Part shown: positions 15,571 through 17,314 of the stretch, piece after piece
How the letters are laid out: every line of letters begins with the position of its first letter
Position numbering within the stretch: the first letter of the stretch is position 1
NCBI GenBank assembly: GCA_964392085.1
Contig: CAYMOV010000052.1
Coordinates: forward strand, 1 to 17,314
DNA: 17,314 nucleotides
Reading direction: 5' to 3'
From: CAYMOV01 sp964392085
GTDB taxonomy: Bacteria > Oederibacteriota > Muellerivitia > Muellerivitales > Muellerivitaceae
Position numbers and translations under genes: made by a program
Notes under the pieces: generated by a model
Database searches by the model: none
What the model was told of the DNA's origin: nothing
The model's input: only the letters and a program-made list of their open reading frames with translations

Positions 15571-15574
<4 letters not shown>
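15107..15574 (-). CDS. ribH: 6,7-dimethyl-8-ribityllumazine synthase (riboflavin synthase beta chain)
   Basis: Condenses 5-amino-6-ribitylaminouracil with 3,4-dihydroxy-2-butanone 4-phosphate, the penultimate step of riboflavin synthesis. It has 155 residues. Substrate-binding motifs are present: VVSRFN (19-24), VPGAWEIP (54-61), ALGAIIQGETTHHEH (78-92) and PTAFGILTTDD (111-121). The GGEAGDKGADCAL segment corresponds to the usual RAGG-NKG region. The ATG overlaps the ribBA stop by 4 bases (ATGA), so the two are translationally coupled; ribBA supplies one of the two substrates. The protein probably assembles into pentamers or 60-mers as in relatives. Confidence 0.97.
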
Positions 15575-16809
<1,235 letters not shown>

Positions 16810-16835
16810 GGCTGCGTCCGTTCCGATCGGTAGTG

Positions 16836-17282
16836 TTAGAGGGTCAGGTCCAGCAGGATGCCGCGGATCTCGTCCAGGCCCGCCACGAACTTCAGGGAAT
16901 CCTGCTGGCCCTGCATCAACAGGTTCGCCAGGTTCTCCATGGCTTCGTCCACCTTCTTGACCATCAGGAAAACCACGAACTTGCCGTCCTTACGTTGGCC
17001 CCGGGTTTCCTCCGTCCGGTAGGAATGGGGCAGCACCCTCGTCATGAAGTTCTTCACGGCGGTCTTGTAGTCCTCAAAGTCCGTGCGGCCCTTGCTGGAC
17101 GTGAGTTTCCGGGCCCGGTCATCCACCGCGGCGATCAGGGGGCCTAGGTCGGCCCGGAGGCCCGGGTCGGTCACCATTTGGATGCGCTCCAGCACCGCCG
17201 GGGACAGGCTTGGCGGGGGCATCGAGGGCTCCGGGATGTTGGTGACAGGATTGGGATTCGAACCGATGGGGTCGATGCGCAT
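16836..17282 (-). CDS. YaaR family protein (DUF327)
   Basis: A 148-residue protein whose layout matches the YaaR/DUF327 family. It starts MRIDPIG, continues with a Pro/Ser-rich stretch (8-28), and a helical core with LIAAVDDRARKLTSSKGRTDFEDYK and VKNFMTRVLPHSYRTEET. It ends in GLDEIRGILLDLTL, close to the IRGLLVDL-type end of that family. Its function is unknown in general. No signal peptide or membrane segment is visible. It precedes ribBA by 26 bases on the same strand, so it may be first or internal in the riboflavin operon, whose promoter would lie beyond the right edge. The start ATG at 17282 has AAAGGCC upstream. Confidence 0.75.
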   Translation of the reverse strand: MRIDPIGSNPNPVTNIPEPSMPPPSLSPAVLERIQMVTDPGLRADLGPLIAAVDDRARKLTSSKGRTDFEDYKTAVKNFMTRVLPHSYRTEETRGQRKDGKFVVFLMVKKVDEAMENLANLLMQGQQDSLKFVAGLDEIRGILLDLTL

Positions 17283-17314
17283 ATCAGGCCTTTCCCGCGT
17301 AAGCTTGGGTGAGT

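Overview
This window is a GC-rich stretch of a bacterial chromosome in which every supported gene lies on the minus strand. The complete NAD-dependent DNA ligase, SecA, PriA, NusB and riboflavin genes are core bacterial functions. A lipoprotein and two exported beta-barrel proteins with Omp85-like motifs point to a diderm (Gram-negative) cell. A run of 100 N flanked by a perfect 55-base duplication suggests a scaffolded short-read assembly, probably a metagenome bin. I cannot assign a phylum from the sequence alone.

Layout, in the direction of transcription (right to left). (1) 17282-14651: a YaaR/DUF327-family protein, ribBA, ribH and nusB, apparently one operon; ribBA and ribH overlap by 4 bases. 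RibBA and RibH supply two of the steps towards riboflavin, and NusB is an antitermination factor often found beside ribH. An AT-rich palindromic repeat sits between ribH and nusB. (2) 14536-14126: an orphan winged-helix-like protein with a plausible promoter of its own, followed by a calcineurin-like phosphodiesterase (14056-13325). (3) 13122-8215: ligA, a secreted coiled-coil protein and two related outer-membrane barrels. They are chained by 4-base overlaps (GTGA, TTGA, ATGA). The three downstream genes look like an envelope module and are the most novel part of the window. (4) 7826-5133: secA behind a clear sigma70-type promoter. (5) 4926-1: a peptide-type ABC transporter (substrate-binding lipoprotein and two permeases, no ATPase) coupled by an 8-base overlap to priA, which runs off the left edge.

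The intergenic gaps hold several unrelated small repeats: a 20-bp perfect inverted repeat, a tandem 14-mer, a REP-like hairpin, AT heptads and a degenerate GC-rich repeat. No CRISPR array, insertion sequence, prophage, tRNA or rRNA was seen. The substrate-binding gene looks frameshifted only because of the assembly gap; collapsing the duplicated 55 bases and the Ns restores a single 548-residue lipoprotein.
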